NCBI GenBank assembly: GCA_011109175.1
Contig: RDEW01000043.1
Span: forward strand, 62,001 to 126,000
Direction of reading: 5' to 3'
Length of the DNA: 64,000 bases
Origin: Dicyema japonicum
Lineage: Eukaryota > Dicyemida > Rhombozoa > Dicyemidae
The translations under genes were made by a program, and so were the position numbers. Position 1 is the first letter of the stretch; every line of letters starts with the position of its first letter. The notes under the pieces were generated by a model, which saw nothing but the letters and a program-made list of their open reading frames with translations, did no database searches and was not told the DNA's origin. This document shows, piece after piece, positions 1 through 11,549 of this stretch.

Positions 1-1340
1 ATGAGGAAGGCAGAGAAAGCTGATAAGTGAGGCTCTAGGCCTTACGAGCATGGCCGGTGTCCTAGTCAATAAAGAATTCAGTAGAGAATGTAGAATCTTC
101 TTGACATGGGTGTTACAGGCAATTACCGATGATAGATATGAAGGGAGAGAAAGGTCCACAGGGTTGCGAATTCCAAGTCCTCCGAGTCTCACTGGCAGCG
201 TGGCTCGCTTCCATTAGTAATCCTCGAACCGAACGTTGAAGATACGTTCCGCTGTCGTACGGAAGATCCCGTTAATCTGTGCGAGTTGGTCACACTGGGT
301 GAAATAGGGAGCAGGCTGTATGACTGATTCACAAATTCAAAAATATTAGGGCATCTCTCAACACACGCTCCAGGATATTGTCTCTTCTTAGACTATTGAA
401 GGCGTTCTTGATGTCCAGTTTGACCAGGACATGTCCCCGGGAATCTTCTATACTGCGGTTTATGGATGTCCTCACTGAATGGACAGCGGCCTCGCATCCC
501 AAGTGAATATCGACGCCTACTTGAGGGGGTTCAAGATTTTTGTGAAGAGTGGAATAGATTATCTGGGGAAATTTTAGCAGCCAGTTTTCTGAAGACAAAC
601 CCGACCGCAATTGGTCGTACTCCTCTGCCCTTCATATCAAGGCTATCAAATTGGCGGATAACTTCGCGAAGAACTCCAAACAGGATCCGGTTCATAAGTG
701 AAGTAATTGAATTCGTAGGACGAAATCCCTGGTCTCCTAAGGACAAAGAGGTTTGATCCTTCAGGTAGTCAGGTCTCATTCCGTCGAGCCCGCCACTGCT
801 ACTAGGGGCAAAATTCCGTATTGCGAAGGGAACTTCATCGTTTGATGCAGTCAGGGGACTCACTCCGGATGGGGGAGCGACTTGGACGTAGTTTGAGGTG
901 GCAAAGGTTGTTCAGTAAAATATTTAGGCGTCGGAGTCGGTTTTCGCGGTCCACTTGAGGAAAGTTCCCTGATGGCTGCGCGGGTAGCACCTTTGATTAA
1001 CTTCGACCGAAGTTCTTGAGACGGAGCACTTCGACTTCTCGTTCTGACCACGTGTCTCCCTCGTATGGTTAGAAGCCATGACAACTGGGATGTGATACCT
1101 CCCAAAAAAGAACGAATGTTGGTCCTCATGGTGGTAGCGAGAGACTCCTTTCCGTGACCATCTCGATCAAGTCCCAGTGCGGAAGGCACAAAACTGAATA
1201 AGCACTCCCAATCATGTACTGCGTTAGTCCGGAGAGCATCTTCAATCGTTTCTGAAAGAGCCTCCGCAGCGACAGGTCGTATGGCCTTGGGAATCCTCAC
1301 AGGGATAGTCCGTGAAAAACATAATTCAGAGAGTAGGCGT
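1..1340 (-). mobile_element. R2-like (restriction-like endonuclease type) non-LTR retrotransposon, family A, copy 1
   Basis: Reverse-strand pieces read in order. About 1300-860 is the N-terminal linker with the IPKAIRPVAAEAL block. About 860-530 is the start of the reverse transcriptase (SSGGLDGMRPDYLKD, then GVRPIAVGFVFRKLAAKI). About 610-330 is the RT palm (GCEAAVH, KLDIKNAFNSLRRD). About 330-160 is the post-RT block that in other copies reads ERIFNV..LPVRLGGLGIR. The frames overlap or shift, so it is broken as assembled, and it runs off the window edge before the zinc finger and nuclease. Family membership rests on at least six other copies here (22.5, 23.5, 42.6, 44.9, 50.2 kb). The exact clade is not assigned. 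Confidence 0.85.
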
Positions 1341-1456
1341 AGGAACGTTTCAGGTCCGTGGTTGATGACAATTAACGGTATAACTTAAGTTTTTGAAAAT
1401 AAATTGTCCTAAAATGATTTGTCCTATTATCCTCTTAAGATGTCCTAATTGTACTA

Positions 1457-3011
1457 CAGTCAAGTCCCAAATTGGCCCAAAATTGTTCCTGAACTATTTT
1501 TGGCCAATTTGGGAATTTAAAAAAAATTATTTAAAAAACCATTTTTTTAAATATTATGTTTATAAAAAATAATCAGTTTATAAGCCCTGGACGGAGTCAG
1601 TTTATAATAAAGCCCTGTCTCGTCCATATTGTAAATTTCACCTTTATAATGTTTGGAAATTTTTAAAAGTGATCTCAGATCCTTCTAGATCAGGTTGTTT
1701 TCTAGTTATCATTTCCCCATGTAATTTATGCATTCGAAAACCATGTCTTTTTTGAATCTTGTAAGAAATCCTTTAGAATTATTGAAATCACTAATTGATA
1801 ACTTTCAGCAATATTTTGTAGTTTTTTGATATTAGTGCATCATTTAACAAAGCATCTAACATGAAACAAATTAAAAATACCCTTAGATTCCAACAAATCC
1901 ATCCATTCTAATAGCTCAGTAGCAAGTTGCCGAGGAAGCTGATATAATAATTGTCAACGAACCGAAAGATGAAGTCAAATGAGAATACGGAACTCTCGGG
2001 CTTCGAATCGATATCTTTATACTGGAAAGAAGTGGCTATACCAGGGACTGGAACATTAATATTTTATCGGTGTCATCTAAAGACAAGGAATCCGAGAATT
2101 GTTTCATCAGTTTGTTGTGAGTTTGTCGCCATTGATGTTTGTTGTGTCGGGAGCACATTGTGTGATTTTGAACTCAAAAGGAAGAAAGCCCACCATGCGA
2201 TATTGTGTATTAGGAATTTAAGACTCGAAACGGATATGTTTTTGTTTATTTTTTAACGTACGATCATTCCATCACTCCTTTATGGACTGGAAAGGTTGTA
2301 TTGCATTCAATGAGCGTTTTATCTTGCTTCTTGAAAAATCGAGGAGAGCTGGGATCAAGATTGCCCTACACAAAGGCTCGACGAGAAGCTAGATGAAGAT
2401 GAAAATTTGCTAGTAATGTCTATAAGAGATGCAGCAGGAAAGGATGGAAAACTACCTAAAAAGAGATGCCATCATTGGCTCGTATGTTGCAGATAGAATA
2501 AACGATAAGAGGGGTCTGAGAGCGAGAGAAGAATCCAAGCGTTTGCAGGACTTGCGGCATGAGGCCAAACAACTCCCTCTTTAATTTTCCTTGCTAATAA
2601 AGTTGTAAAGTTAAAAAGCTAAAGTTAGTATCAAATTGCTGAAATTTTAACGATTTGCATGTCTTTGTTGGAATATAATATTTAGAAGTTTTTAATATGG
2701 AATCTTGGAAATTAAGAATATTATTCACGGTTTTTCTTGAAATTCGAGTATTAAATAAATCAGAAAATCTGTGAGCGACCTTTTTGGCACGATTTAGTAT
2801 TATTCTCGCCTTTATATCTCAATATGTCGAGTTTTTGGAAACAATTAAGCCTTGTAAAATTGCAACGAGGAGCTTTCGAGTACATGGTAAAAATTTTAGT
2901 TTGAAATTTTTATTTTTTAATAAAATAATTGAAAAAAATTATTAAAAATAAATTTTATTTTTAATAATGTGTAGCCAATTTGAGAATTGGTCAATTAGAG
3001 GGAATTCACTG
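1457..3011 (-). mobile_element. Tigger/pogo-like DNA transposon, degenerate
   Basis: Terminal inverted repeats begin CAGTCAAGTCCC on the left and, on the complementary strand, CAGTGAATTCCCTC on the right. Each end abuts a TA dinucleotide (1455-1456 and 3012-3013), as expected for TA target-site duplication. Near 1670-1800 the reverse strand encodes a CENP-B/Tigger-type helix-turn-helix: an F..SKGFLTRFKKRHGF block followed by KLHGE. The rest of the transposase is too decayed to follow. Around 2260-2320 (+) a reverse-transcriptase C-terminal motif (IIPSLLYGLERLYC) suggests a LINE scrap sits inside the element. Boundaries are inferred from the repeats. Confidence 0.6.
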
Positions 3012-3189
3012 TATTTTGTTTTTAAAATGTCCTAAAAAATGTCCTATTATTGGATTAGGAATGAGATTAGGTATTGATTATGGTTCATGTTGAAAATTAT
3101 TTTAGGGATGACATCAAATTTAGGTATTTTTAGGAAAGGGATTTTAATTCGTCAAAGTTATGGTTATAATTAGAATTATACTTGGATGG

Positions 3190-3600
3190 TTAAGGGATAG
3201 GTTTTATGATATTTTTATGTTTAAGAATAAAAATTACGGTTTAAAGTTTGGGTTAAGGTTATTGTTAGGGTTATGGATTATGGTTAGGGCTATGGATTAA
3301 TGTTATGGATTAGGGTTATGGATTATGGTTAGGGTTTTGCGTTAGGGTTAGGGATTGGAGGGGTTAGGGATAAGGGTTAGGGTCAGGGATTATGGTTAGG
3401 GTTATGAATTAGTATTAGGGATTAGTGTTAGGGATTAAGGTTGGGGATAAGGGTTAGTGTTAGGGTTAGGGTTATGGATTAGGGTTATGGATATTGGTTA
3501 TGGTTATGGATTAGGATTAGGGATTTGGGTTATGGATAGGGTTAGGGTTAAGGGTTAGGGTTAGGGTTTGGGTTAAGGTTAGGTTTAGTTGTATGTGATT
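3190..3600 (+). repeat. Interstitial telomere-like (TTAGGG)n block, degenerate
   Basis: About 400 bp of G-rich + strand dominated by GGGTTA units, mixed with variants such as TTATGG and GATTAGGGTTATG. The metazoan telomere hexamer TTAGGG recurs many times but the array is heavily interrupted. Unique AT-rich DNA and an old Tigger element lie on either side, so this is an internal block and not a chromosome end in this window. It could be a remnant telomere, a repair scar or a telomere-like satellite. Confidence 0.85.
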
Positions 3601-4865
3601 GAGAGGTTTAACAGTATGGAATTTTTTAGTTACTAAGAGGGAAAGGTCTAAGAAAAGAATAATTTTTTTAATATTAAAGTTAATTTTCGCTTAGTTTTTT
3701 TAAATGTTTAATATTTAATTAAAAAATTAATTAAATAGATTTTCAGACATCAATTGAATTGAATTGTTTCAGTTTGTTATAATATTATATTTTGCATGAA
3801 TAATTAATGCCAGACATCCAATGGATATGAACAAAATTGGTATATTTAACTAAATAAAATAAATAGAGTCAAGAAAAATGTTATTAAAATGCAAAAAATC
3901 GATAGAGTTCCACGTACGGACGGTGACAATTAATTTATTTTATGGTTTTAAATATTAGACTTTTATTCTCATTGGAAGAACAATAAATTTATTTACCACC
4001 GGTCACTTGAGTGAAAGAAACCCGAGGCAAACACCTAAGTAAGAACCAAAAGCAGACGTTCCCAGAGATAAGTCAGATGCATTTGATATGGCGCAGAAAT
4101 CAAAGGCTGGTAAGGACGAGAGAATTAGTGGCCTGTCTTGTCGTTGTCTACAAGCAGGAGGGACACAGCCACGAAATTGATTATGTAGTAGGCAAGCTAT
4201 CTTACCTACTTCTATCGCGAGAAATTTCTATTTAAGGAACTCCATACACTTAAATAGCTGTTAACTACTAACCTCCCGGTGTGTCAAGGTTAGTAAATCA
4301 ATAAAATAAATCAACAATAGCTCATTTTGGAGCAAATCAACGTTTTCCTAGAATTGATATGGACTATACATTTTCATCAGGAAAGGAAATGAAAAGAGAA
4401 ATGTCTCGTGAGTCCATCTATAAAGCTTGGATTCTTAGACAGCATCCTCTTTACACTCTTCTTAAGCCCTGATATATGAGTCGAGGATTAGATTTTTACT
4501 TGAAAACTCACAATTCTCTTCTCAACAATCTTTTTATAGCACCAACAAGGCTTTCCTCTTCTTCACTCAGGAACCTATCGAATCTCTTATAGAGGGAAAA
4601 CATAATTGCTTTTTTCTCGATTTTTTCAAGAGCTAGATGAACCAGCCTCGTTGATGACTCGCATCAAGATAAAAGGAAACGCCCATCTTTCAAGAGAAAC
4701 GTCCTTTTTTGGAATTATAAAAAAGTCCAGAAAAATGCCAAAAACTAAAGTAATAAATGTTACTTTGAAAGTGATCTCAGGCTTACATTTTCTTTAAAAT
4801 CCTTCATAAAACTGAATTTAAAATATTTGAGGAGTAAAAAATAAAATTTTTTGAGGGAAAAGTAA
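3601..4865. other. AT-rich intergenic stretch, no supported gene
   Basis: Several short ORFs exist on the + strand (for example around 4011-4235, and a 40-codon frame near 4360-4470) but none shows a recognisable domain. I see no repeat family member here beyond simple AT-rich runs. Confidence 0.4.
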
Positions 4866-4869
4866 GGCT

Positions 4870-5456
4870 TCAATAGTTTTCATACTCTTGATACATAGAA
4901 TTCGGATCATATGTCTGAAAATTGTTAGAAGGCGGGTTTATTCCATTTACTTGTGGTTGATAGAAATTCTGATTGCTCTGATCAATAATATTCTGAAAAT
5001 AGAAATTCGGGATATTTTCTGGAAATTGAGAATAGGGAATTTGATTCATTTGGTAATTTTGTGGAACCCCAATCCATACATCGGGTTTTCATGAGTGAAA
5101 AAATATTGGTTCGACTGGAAATTGACTTGTGGTTCAAATGGCGGATAAATAATATTTTGAGAAATTCCAGCCTTTTTTAGTTTATATCGATGATTTTGAA
5201 ACCAAATTTTTACCTGTTTGGGGGTTAAGCTAATTTTTTTCGCAAATTGATCTCTTTCTTCTGTTGTAAGATAATTTGTGAAATTGAATTTGCTTTCCAA
5301 AGCAAAAAGTTGAGTTTTAGAAAACAAATTTCTTTTTTTCTTACGAACAGATTTATTCGATTTACTTATGCCATTTTCACTTTTTTGGGACGTTTGGGAG
5401 TCTGGGGACTAAATTGAATTAATACTTTCAGAAGATTTAAGTGGCCTGCGAGCCAT
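4870..5456 (-). CDS. NK-2-class homeodomain transcription factor
   Basis: A DNA-binding developmental regulator expected to act in the nucleus. The homeodomain occupies about 5345-5160, opening with a basic KKKRN arm. Its recognition helix reads QVKIWFQNHRYK; Tyr at homeodomain position 54 (NHRY) is the hallmark of the NK-2 class. The C-terminal tail (about 5075-4873) is rich in Asn, Gln and Tyr and ends in EYENY before TGA. Two irregularities: an in-frame TAG near 5410, 15 codons after the ATG, and a frame change near 5074 that one extra G would repair. The TAG could lie in a 17-nt GT-AG intron (GTATTAATTCAATTTAG), which would need one further base correction in an A6 run. About 190-195 aa. 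The subfamily within NK-2 is not assigned. Confidence 0.85.
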
Positions 5457-5824
5457 ATCGTTTATCAAACGTGGATTCTACATTTTAAATCGGTCATCAA
5501 CGTATATAAGAGTTCCTTGAGTATTATAATTAAATTTATTGTTTTTTGTACAACCACTAATTTATATTAATGGACTTGTCAGACTTGATGAAAAGTTAGA
5601 TTTTTAATAAAAATTAACCTAAGGGTCTCAGAGTTTAGAGGAGACGTGGGAATTTATAAACTACTTTCATATATAGCAGGTCTACCACTAATATTTGCAA
5701 AATACACGTTTTCGTTTATTGAAAATAGTTACAAAAATTTGTAATCCTTGTTTTGTAATATAAAATTATCAAAATAATAAATTTGTGTTTAAATAAACAG
5801 CTAACCTATAATAAAACTATATTC

Positions 5825-6065
5825 TTGTAATTCTCTGGTTTAGTGCAATGAGTCCGGACCAAAATCAGAAGGTCCCGGGTCCGAATCTTCCTGCTGTCCA
5901 TTCGGTTGAAGGTTCCACGAATCTACAATTTCTGGCTTGACGAGTGACGCCGTCTTCAATGTTTCATCACTGCGGCACCAAATTGTCTTCTTGGACACAA
6001 GCAAAAAAAAACGAAAAATCAAGATCATTGGATCCTACTTTTTAAATAAAGTGTGAGTTCTGCCT
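5825..6065 (+). repeat. tRNA-derived SINE, family 1, copy
   Basis: Shares the order of the 33.8-34.1 kb copy: a B-box-like GGTCCGAATCTT, then GGTTGAAGGTTCCACG, then CTTGACGAGTGACGCCGTC, an A-rich stretch, and AAATAAAGTGTG near the end. Diverged, with the tRNA-like head only partly recognisable. Confidence 0.65.
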
Positions 6066-7635
6066 AAGATAAGGTTTAAGTAAGGGAAACTTTACTAGTC
6101 CTTGGAGGCAGTTGTTGTCGTAATTCTCTGATGGAAGATAAGTTCAGATCTCAGAATTCTAATCAAAATATTGTTCCGTAGATTAATTCATTAACTCAGA
6201 ACAGGTCCGCATAAAATTAAATAAATTCAATCAAAAATATTGGTTCAGCGGAATTGCTTAGTAAAAATCGTCAATTTATTAAACTCAGGATACAATTATA
6301 ACAGCAGTTTAGCCCAAAAAAGTAAATTAATGTTAATTTAGCGCAATCATTACGGATCATACTCGACTGCTTATATATTACTCAAAGGTACGCTAAGTAA
6401 GCCCTATATACTATAATTATGTCATACTATCATCATTAGCGCACGATTTAGTTAAAATCTAGCGCGATATATGCGTAATTAAGACCATTTGAAAAAATAT
6501 AATTAGTCCATTGGATTGACACAATTTCTATAATTAAGACTTCTTCAAACTGACAGCTACCCAAACGAGCATTTTAATAAAAGGTTGATGCGGTGACGAA
6601 CCGATATTGCACTAAGTGTCTACTTTGGTGATTGAAAGCCCATATCTTTCTTATTTATGATCTTTATTTCCAAGTTGCTGTAAGACTCCGTTGGAGACAT
6701 CAATGAAACCAAAGGAATCACAATGTATTTCCATAACCAAAAAAATTGAATAATAGCTATACTTCTTCAAGAAAAAAATTTATTAAAGGCAAAACTTCAA
6801 AAAACCTCTAGTAATAATAATAAATTTTTTATTGAAGACCAGACATAGCGATAGTTATGGGGGATTACGTTAGTAAAAATCCTGCCGTGAGGCATGGATT
6901 TTTTTCGCAGTTTTACCCCCTCTAGCTTCATAGTTTCTTCTGAGTGAACGTTTCATCCACTTTGGTCCTCAAGAGAAAACCCTCGATCCGTTCTACGACC
7001 ACCCTTTTTACTGAGTTGATATGGGTTTCTTCCTCTTCTAATGTTTTCACCTCTTTTATGAAGGGCCAGCTTGATTGACATCCACCTCATCATGTCCAAA
7101 AGTTTGATTATTTCCTCAGTGGATTAATCATTAGTCAGAAGCTGAATATTTCAAACAAAATTAAAAAATTCGTTTTTCCTTCGAAAATAAGGGACCGATG
7201 TCAAGGTCTCTCAATTTTGTCTCTTGCAACGCCAATCATGTTTTTAGACAAAATTAAAAATTTTGTCTCACGGACCTGATGCTTTACGGACGTGATGCTA
7301 TACGATTATATTTAACCCTGAAAGAGTTAAGTCAATTCGTTATGCGATTCCGGTACTCCACAACAATCCACGACGCTAATCTTCCAGCGAATTTTTAAGA
7401 TGTGTTAGTTTCTTTTGATATTTACGAGTTTCGCTGGCCTCTACCGCTGGTCGAAGGAAACTATCAAATTCGATGATAGCAATTGAGATTAAATTAAATT
7501 ATTGAGATAAACTTGAGGAGTTTAATTAAATATGTATATTAAATATGAAATATGATATGAAACATAATTAATGGTAATCAGATAAATTTGCATATTAATT
7601 TATTTTTTTAAATTCCCCAATTTTTATTAAAGAAA
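6066..7635. other. Non-coding, repeat-like sequence
   Basis: No ORF or family motif is convincing on either strand. 6300-6480 contains several GCGCAATC/AGCGCGATAT-like words. 7180-7300 has two copies of an ACAAAATTAAAAAATT-like string and a doubled GACCTGATGCT/GACGTGATGCT motif. Confidence 0.35.
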
Positions 7636-7639
7636 AGAA

Positions 7640-7760
7640 AGTAAACGGTCATATAGCGGCTGTCCTGACTGCGTGGCTATTCCCTCTCAGGATAGCGAGC
7701 GAGATTCGCTCAAATAACCAGCAGCACTCACGAGGGTCTATTTATTAGATCCTCTGAACC
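7640..7760 (-). repeat. Dispersed repeat module (GAGCGAATCTCGCTCGC family), copy
   Basis: Reverse-strand match to the module also seen at 28.0-28.14, 30.1-30.28, 37.88-38.06 and 43.76-43.88 kb. Shared words are TTTGAGCGAATCT, CCTGAGAGGGAATAGCCA and GCCGCTATATGAC. At 43.8 kb the module directly follows the 3' end of a family A retrotransposon, so it may be a LINE 3' tail or a SINE borrowing it. Confidence 0.6.
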
Positions 7761-8002
7761 TTTCTACCATCGAAAATATAGTCAACAATGATAGAAGCTC
7801 CCATTCATGTTCTCCGTAGCATCAGCGTCCGGTTTTGGCAGCTATTTTCATGCAATCAACGGTTTCCTTCATTGAATGGACGGAAGGTGGGGTAAATAAC
7901 AAGAAAACTACTTAGCTGGAAAGTGACTCTGAAGGCCAGTGATTGAATTGAAGGTTTTGAAACACGAGGGAGCAATTAACATAAAAATATAGTTTATTAC
8001 GA

Positions 8003-8870
8003 TTAATCAATAAGTTCAATGTCTTCGGGATTCAAATCCTTATCACCAATCGTGAAAACCACAGAGATTGCCATGCATCGAAACTCGTCGATAAAAGTCA
8101 GAGAAAATCCAGTGCACAAAAGCAGGGTCCCAACTTCGCAGAGGGCACAAAAAGACCAGAATTTTTTATTCTACCTTATTTAATGAAATTACCTGAGACA
8201 GTCCCTCAATCTGAACCAATGAAGTCCCAATGAATGCTAAAAATAAAAAAAATAGTCAAAGACTGATTATAGCCCCAGCGATGGCTAGCAGGGTAATGAT
8301 CACTCTGGTGTAAAAGGCCTTCCTAGTCTGAAAGGTGAACTTTCCGAGTAGAGTTTGCAGGATGCAGTAAAAAGGCTGAGAGACGAAAACCATGATGGCC
8401 GCCACATAGTGACCTGATTTTATAGAGCTGGCCTAATTATAAAAAAATCAATCGTTGCCTTTAAATTGGCAGTTAGGAAAGTGCCAAGTGATATCAAGAA
8501 GGCGACGAGGAGTGAAAAATTATTCAAATAAGAAATTCTAGAGTTCTTCCGACTGATTTTGCTTCTTAGGTAGACAAATCGCAGACAAAAGGTGGCAAAC
8601 CCTTCAAGTGAGTTATTCAAGCCTCACCAAGTACGGTGATGATATTCAAACAAATTGAGAAGAACACACTTGGAGGCCCAGTGTCTGAAACTTCACTAAA
8701 AGCTAAACCACCAGGGTCATACCTTATATAGGGGAAGTAGTCATAGATGTTGTTGAATGTTAGGGCATAAAGATAAACAATGATTATGTTGAATATGAAA
8801 ATAAAAGAGTGAACAACGGAATAAGGTGTATCTTTCTGAAAGAAATAGTCAGCACATCAGGCGACAACAT
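8003..8870 (-). CDS. DRAM/TMEM150-family membrane protein with six micro-introns
   Basis: Five- to six-TM protein of the damage-regulated autophagy modulator family; relatives act in lysosomal or plasma membranes and link stress to autophagy. The signature is FPYISEVSDTGPPS (family FPYISDTG) followed by a CLNII..LG membrane helix, then ANLK.....H, and C-terminal SLTFIDEF (family LTYIRDF). Introns, all removed to obtain this frame: 8836-8855 (20), 8696-8722 (27), 8602-8627 (26), 8433-8458 (26, GC-AG), 8237-8263 (27) and 8171-8192 (22). After removal, exactly 720 nt (239 aa plus stop) remain, matching the family's usual 230-270 aa, with no frameshift. The start ATG is separated from exon 2 by intron 1. 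DRAM versus TMEM150 subfamily is uncertain. Confidence 0.88.
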
Positions 8871-9149
8871 TTGTAGAAATTGGACGAAATAAATTTATAT
8901 AAAAATACGTCCTAATTAAGATTTATTTAAACGAATTTTAAATATTACTGATTATTTTTTAAATTAGCAATAAATATAATAATTTTCGCATGGATGCCTT
9001 TTCTGTTAGGAAATTTCTATAAAAGGATAGTTTTTACTTAAGTAATTCATACATGGAACCACCCTTAACCAAAGAAAACGTCTGAGTGCGTATTTTTGCA
9101 ATCTGTTTGGTTATTGATTTTTTGTTTTGATATTTCGATTCAGCTTACT

Positions 9150-9300
9150 AAATAATTTTATTAAAAAGACACAAAAAATCAATCAAAAATGATCCCCTCC
9201 GACATAATCGGCGTTGCTTTGCCTCTCACGATTGCAGAGATCAACTGAGAAGACACCGAGTTTCACGTGCGTCGTGTCTTTTTAGCTACTAAATTTTTAT
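9150..9300 (+). repeat. Short dispersed repeat with conserved hairpin, copy 1
   Basis: Contains AAGACAC at 9250 and GTGTCTT around TTTCACGTGCGTC. It matches 25.69-25.76 kb (+) and 19.33-19.46 kb (-), and more weakly 57.19-57.25 kb. The 19.4 kb copy is embedded in an R4-like retrotransposon frame, so the repeat may be part of that element or a small insertion in it. Confidence 0.55.
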
Positions 9301-9524
9301 TTTATTGATTTGTAATTTTAAGAAAGAGATGACACTCCTTTTTTGAGTGACGATATAAGAGATTATTAACAAGTGAATTTTCACTCTTTAGCCTATTGGC
9401 TAGGATATCATGGCTACAGCAGTGGTCCCTGGTTCTGTCTCAGAGGGCGCCCAGCTACGAGACGACGTCATGGGATTCACATGTCACAAGGCCATTGTCA
9501 AGATAGCATCGAGAGTCAATTACT

Positions 9525-9620
9525 CTCACCCTCTTACCTCCTCCTTGTCGGTTTGGGATCACTTAGTTACCTGAGGGAATTCCTTTCTTTTAACTCAGTA
9601 ATCCGTGGGCAATAAAAAGT
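9525..9620 (+). repeat. Short two-copy repeat (CTCCTTGTCGGT..GGGATCACTT)
   Basis: A similar string recurs at about 48107-48190, followed in both places by a CTTTC-rich segment. The nature of the repeat is unknown. Confidence 0.4.
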
Positions 9621-9899
9621 AACTTAGCATATAATGATTTTTATGTGGTAATTTTGGGTGCATAATTAATCAAGTTATGGCATTGATTATAATATTGAGG
9701 CTATAAATTGCTAACAGCCAAATCGCTTAGCTCAAGCCGTTAAGCTCTATTACGTCACTGGTTAACGTCACTAAAGATTTATTTATGCTTCCATAATCTG
9801 TTTAACCAAAATAATTAGACAAAAAAATTTAATAAGTTCTAACTATTTATCCCCCTCTTCTAGTATGATTGAGGCAGTGTTGGATCAACTGGGGAGCCA

Positions 9900-10060
9900 T
9901 TGTGTTTTACGGTTTCTGAGAAAAGAAAATCACGATTGAAGTTGGATACTCTCCTGACATTCGGCGAACACGTCAATGACGTTATTACTAAGGTCAGGAA
10001 GACCAACATATTGAAAATTTTGTCCCGATACCAACCCCGTTTTTATTAATTCTTTTGGAT
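9900..10060 (+). mobile_element. LINE reverse-transcriptase C-terminal scrap
   Basis: The + frame reads LDTLLTFGEHVNDVITKV then KTNILKILSRY, the post-RT motif typical of Jockey/CR1-type LINEs (LG..LD..L.F..H). Too short to classify. Confidence 0.55.
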
Positions 10061-10558
10061 CTTTGAGGACCCCGAACGAGAACCAGAACCCAGAAAACCG
10101 GGATCATTCAGTTAGTAGTTAACTTTTTTATAATCCGGTGATCTTGGGGTAAAAAATTTCATTTACACTTCATTTTATAAATATTAGTTTATTACCTCTT
10201 CTAACTAGAGACCTTAAGATGAACTGTCCCTAAAGGATTTCGTATTCCTCTTTAAGTTTCAGCCCTTTATGAGCTGATCATCGTTGAGTAGTTTCAGTGC
10301 TCGGTCGAGGGAGAGAAACAATCAACACAAGTGGCGGTCCAAGCCAGGTATTTCCCATCCTTTCCATGCGATAAGAGTCAGTTTTTTGTTCGTGTAGTTA
10401 AGTTCAAGAGGTTCCAATTTCACGAATATCCAGTTCTCCTGCGAAAAGTTCACTTATCATCATTATCTACTCGTGTTGAGTCATTATCTAGAAGAGTCCC
10501 AAACAATGTTTAAAATAAGTAGCATTAAGAAATTAAATAAAATGAAAAAAATAAAATA

Positions 10559-10830
10559 TGTAACTTTTTTTTAATTTTCTAATTTTCAACGCTTCCTTTG
10601 GAAACATAGTTTTTCCACGTGCTGAATAAATTTTCAATTGGATTGAAAAATGGCGAGTAAGTGGTAATGGAACATGGAGATTGTCCGTAAAATGATGAAT
10701 GCAGGCATTATCAAAGATATCGCGTCTTCAATTCCCTCTTCATAACAAAGATTTTTTAAGGATTCCAGAAAAATTAGTCATTCCCAATTTTTGGTTCGAT
10801 GGCCCTTAAGGAATATAGGTAGAATTTCCT
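10559..10830 (-). pseudogene. Tc1/mariner (IS630-like) DDE transposase, C-terminal part
   Basis: The reverse strand encodes a segment ending in TTYSPFFNPIENLFSTWKNY, with the catalytic Glu in NPIEN. Upstream, in another frame, FDNACIHHF carries the second catalytic Asp. The N-terminal half and terminal repeats are not evident, so this is a fragment or frameshifted copy of the same family as the gene at 63.4-64 kb. Confidence 0.8.
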
Positions 10831-11369
10831 GAAATAGCTCTTCCTCGTCTTGATCTTTAGGATACTGAAAATCCTACCTCATTATGAGTTTTAAGATGTT
10901 TTTTATCCAAAATAAATCTACCCTTATCCCAATATTAATGATTAGAAAGTGACGCTATTTGTCCGAAAGTGACGTTAATGGTCAGGAAACTATAAAAGCT
11001 TTCAAAAATCATTTTAATAATTTGACATTGAAAAAAATTATCTATGATAAAAATTCTGTAGCATAAATAGATGAAACTATAAGTGTGAAAAAAATCAAAA
11101 TGAAAAAAATGCTGGACTGGTTACCATCACCTGTCATTTGTAATCTGACAGCTGTCACATTTGACCTACATTTCGTACGAGAAAAATACTAAGAAAGGGA
11201 TCAACGAGAAGGGTTATGGCTAAGACAAAAGATTGGAATAGCCATACTCCGAGGGAACTCGGCTTCCTCAACTCAACACGCAGCAGGCTTCCTCAACTGA
11301 CATTTGTTTAATTGTTAAAAAATTATTTTGTAAAAAAGAAAAATACTTAAATGAACTCTTTATCTGCCT

Positions 11370-11525
11370 TATTGTTTCCCTCTCGAAGCCTGGTGCGGAG
11401 TCAGGCTATTGCTGTTGGGAGTTATTTCGAAGACTTGCTTTAAAACTTTCGTGCTGTCATGTCATCGATGATCTGTCTTCCGAACTGAAACCTGTACAAC
11501 TCGGAGTGGGCGTTCATATTTAATA
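11370..11525 (+). mobile_element. Family A retrotransposon RT scrap
   Basis: Frames here encode a degraded RPIAVGSYFRRLALKL block followed by ELKPVQLGVGVHI, matching the family A segment between the two conserved RT motifs (compare NLEPPQVGVDIHLG in copy 1). Confidence 0.6.
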
Positions 11526-11549
11526 TCATCTATAAAGACGTTGAAAAAT

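Noticed and set aside
466-756. Forward ORF MSSLNGQRPRIPSEYRRL
   Set aside because: It lies antisense to a clear reverse transcriptase frame.
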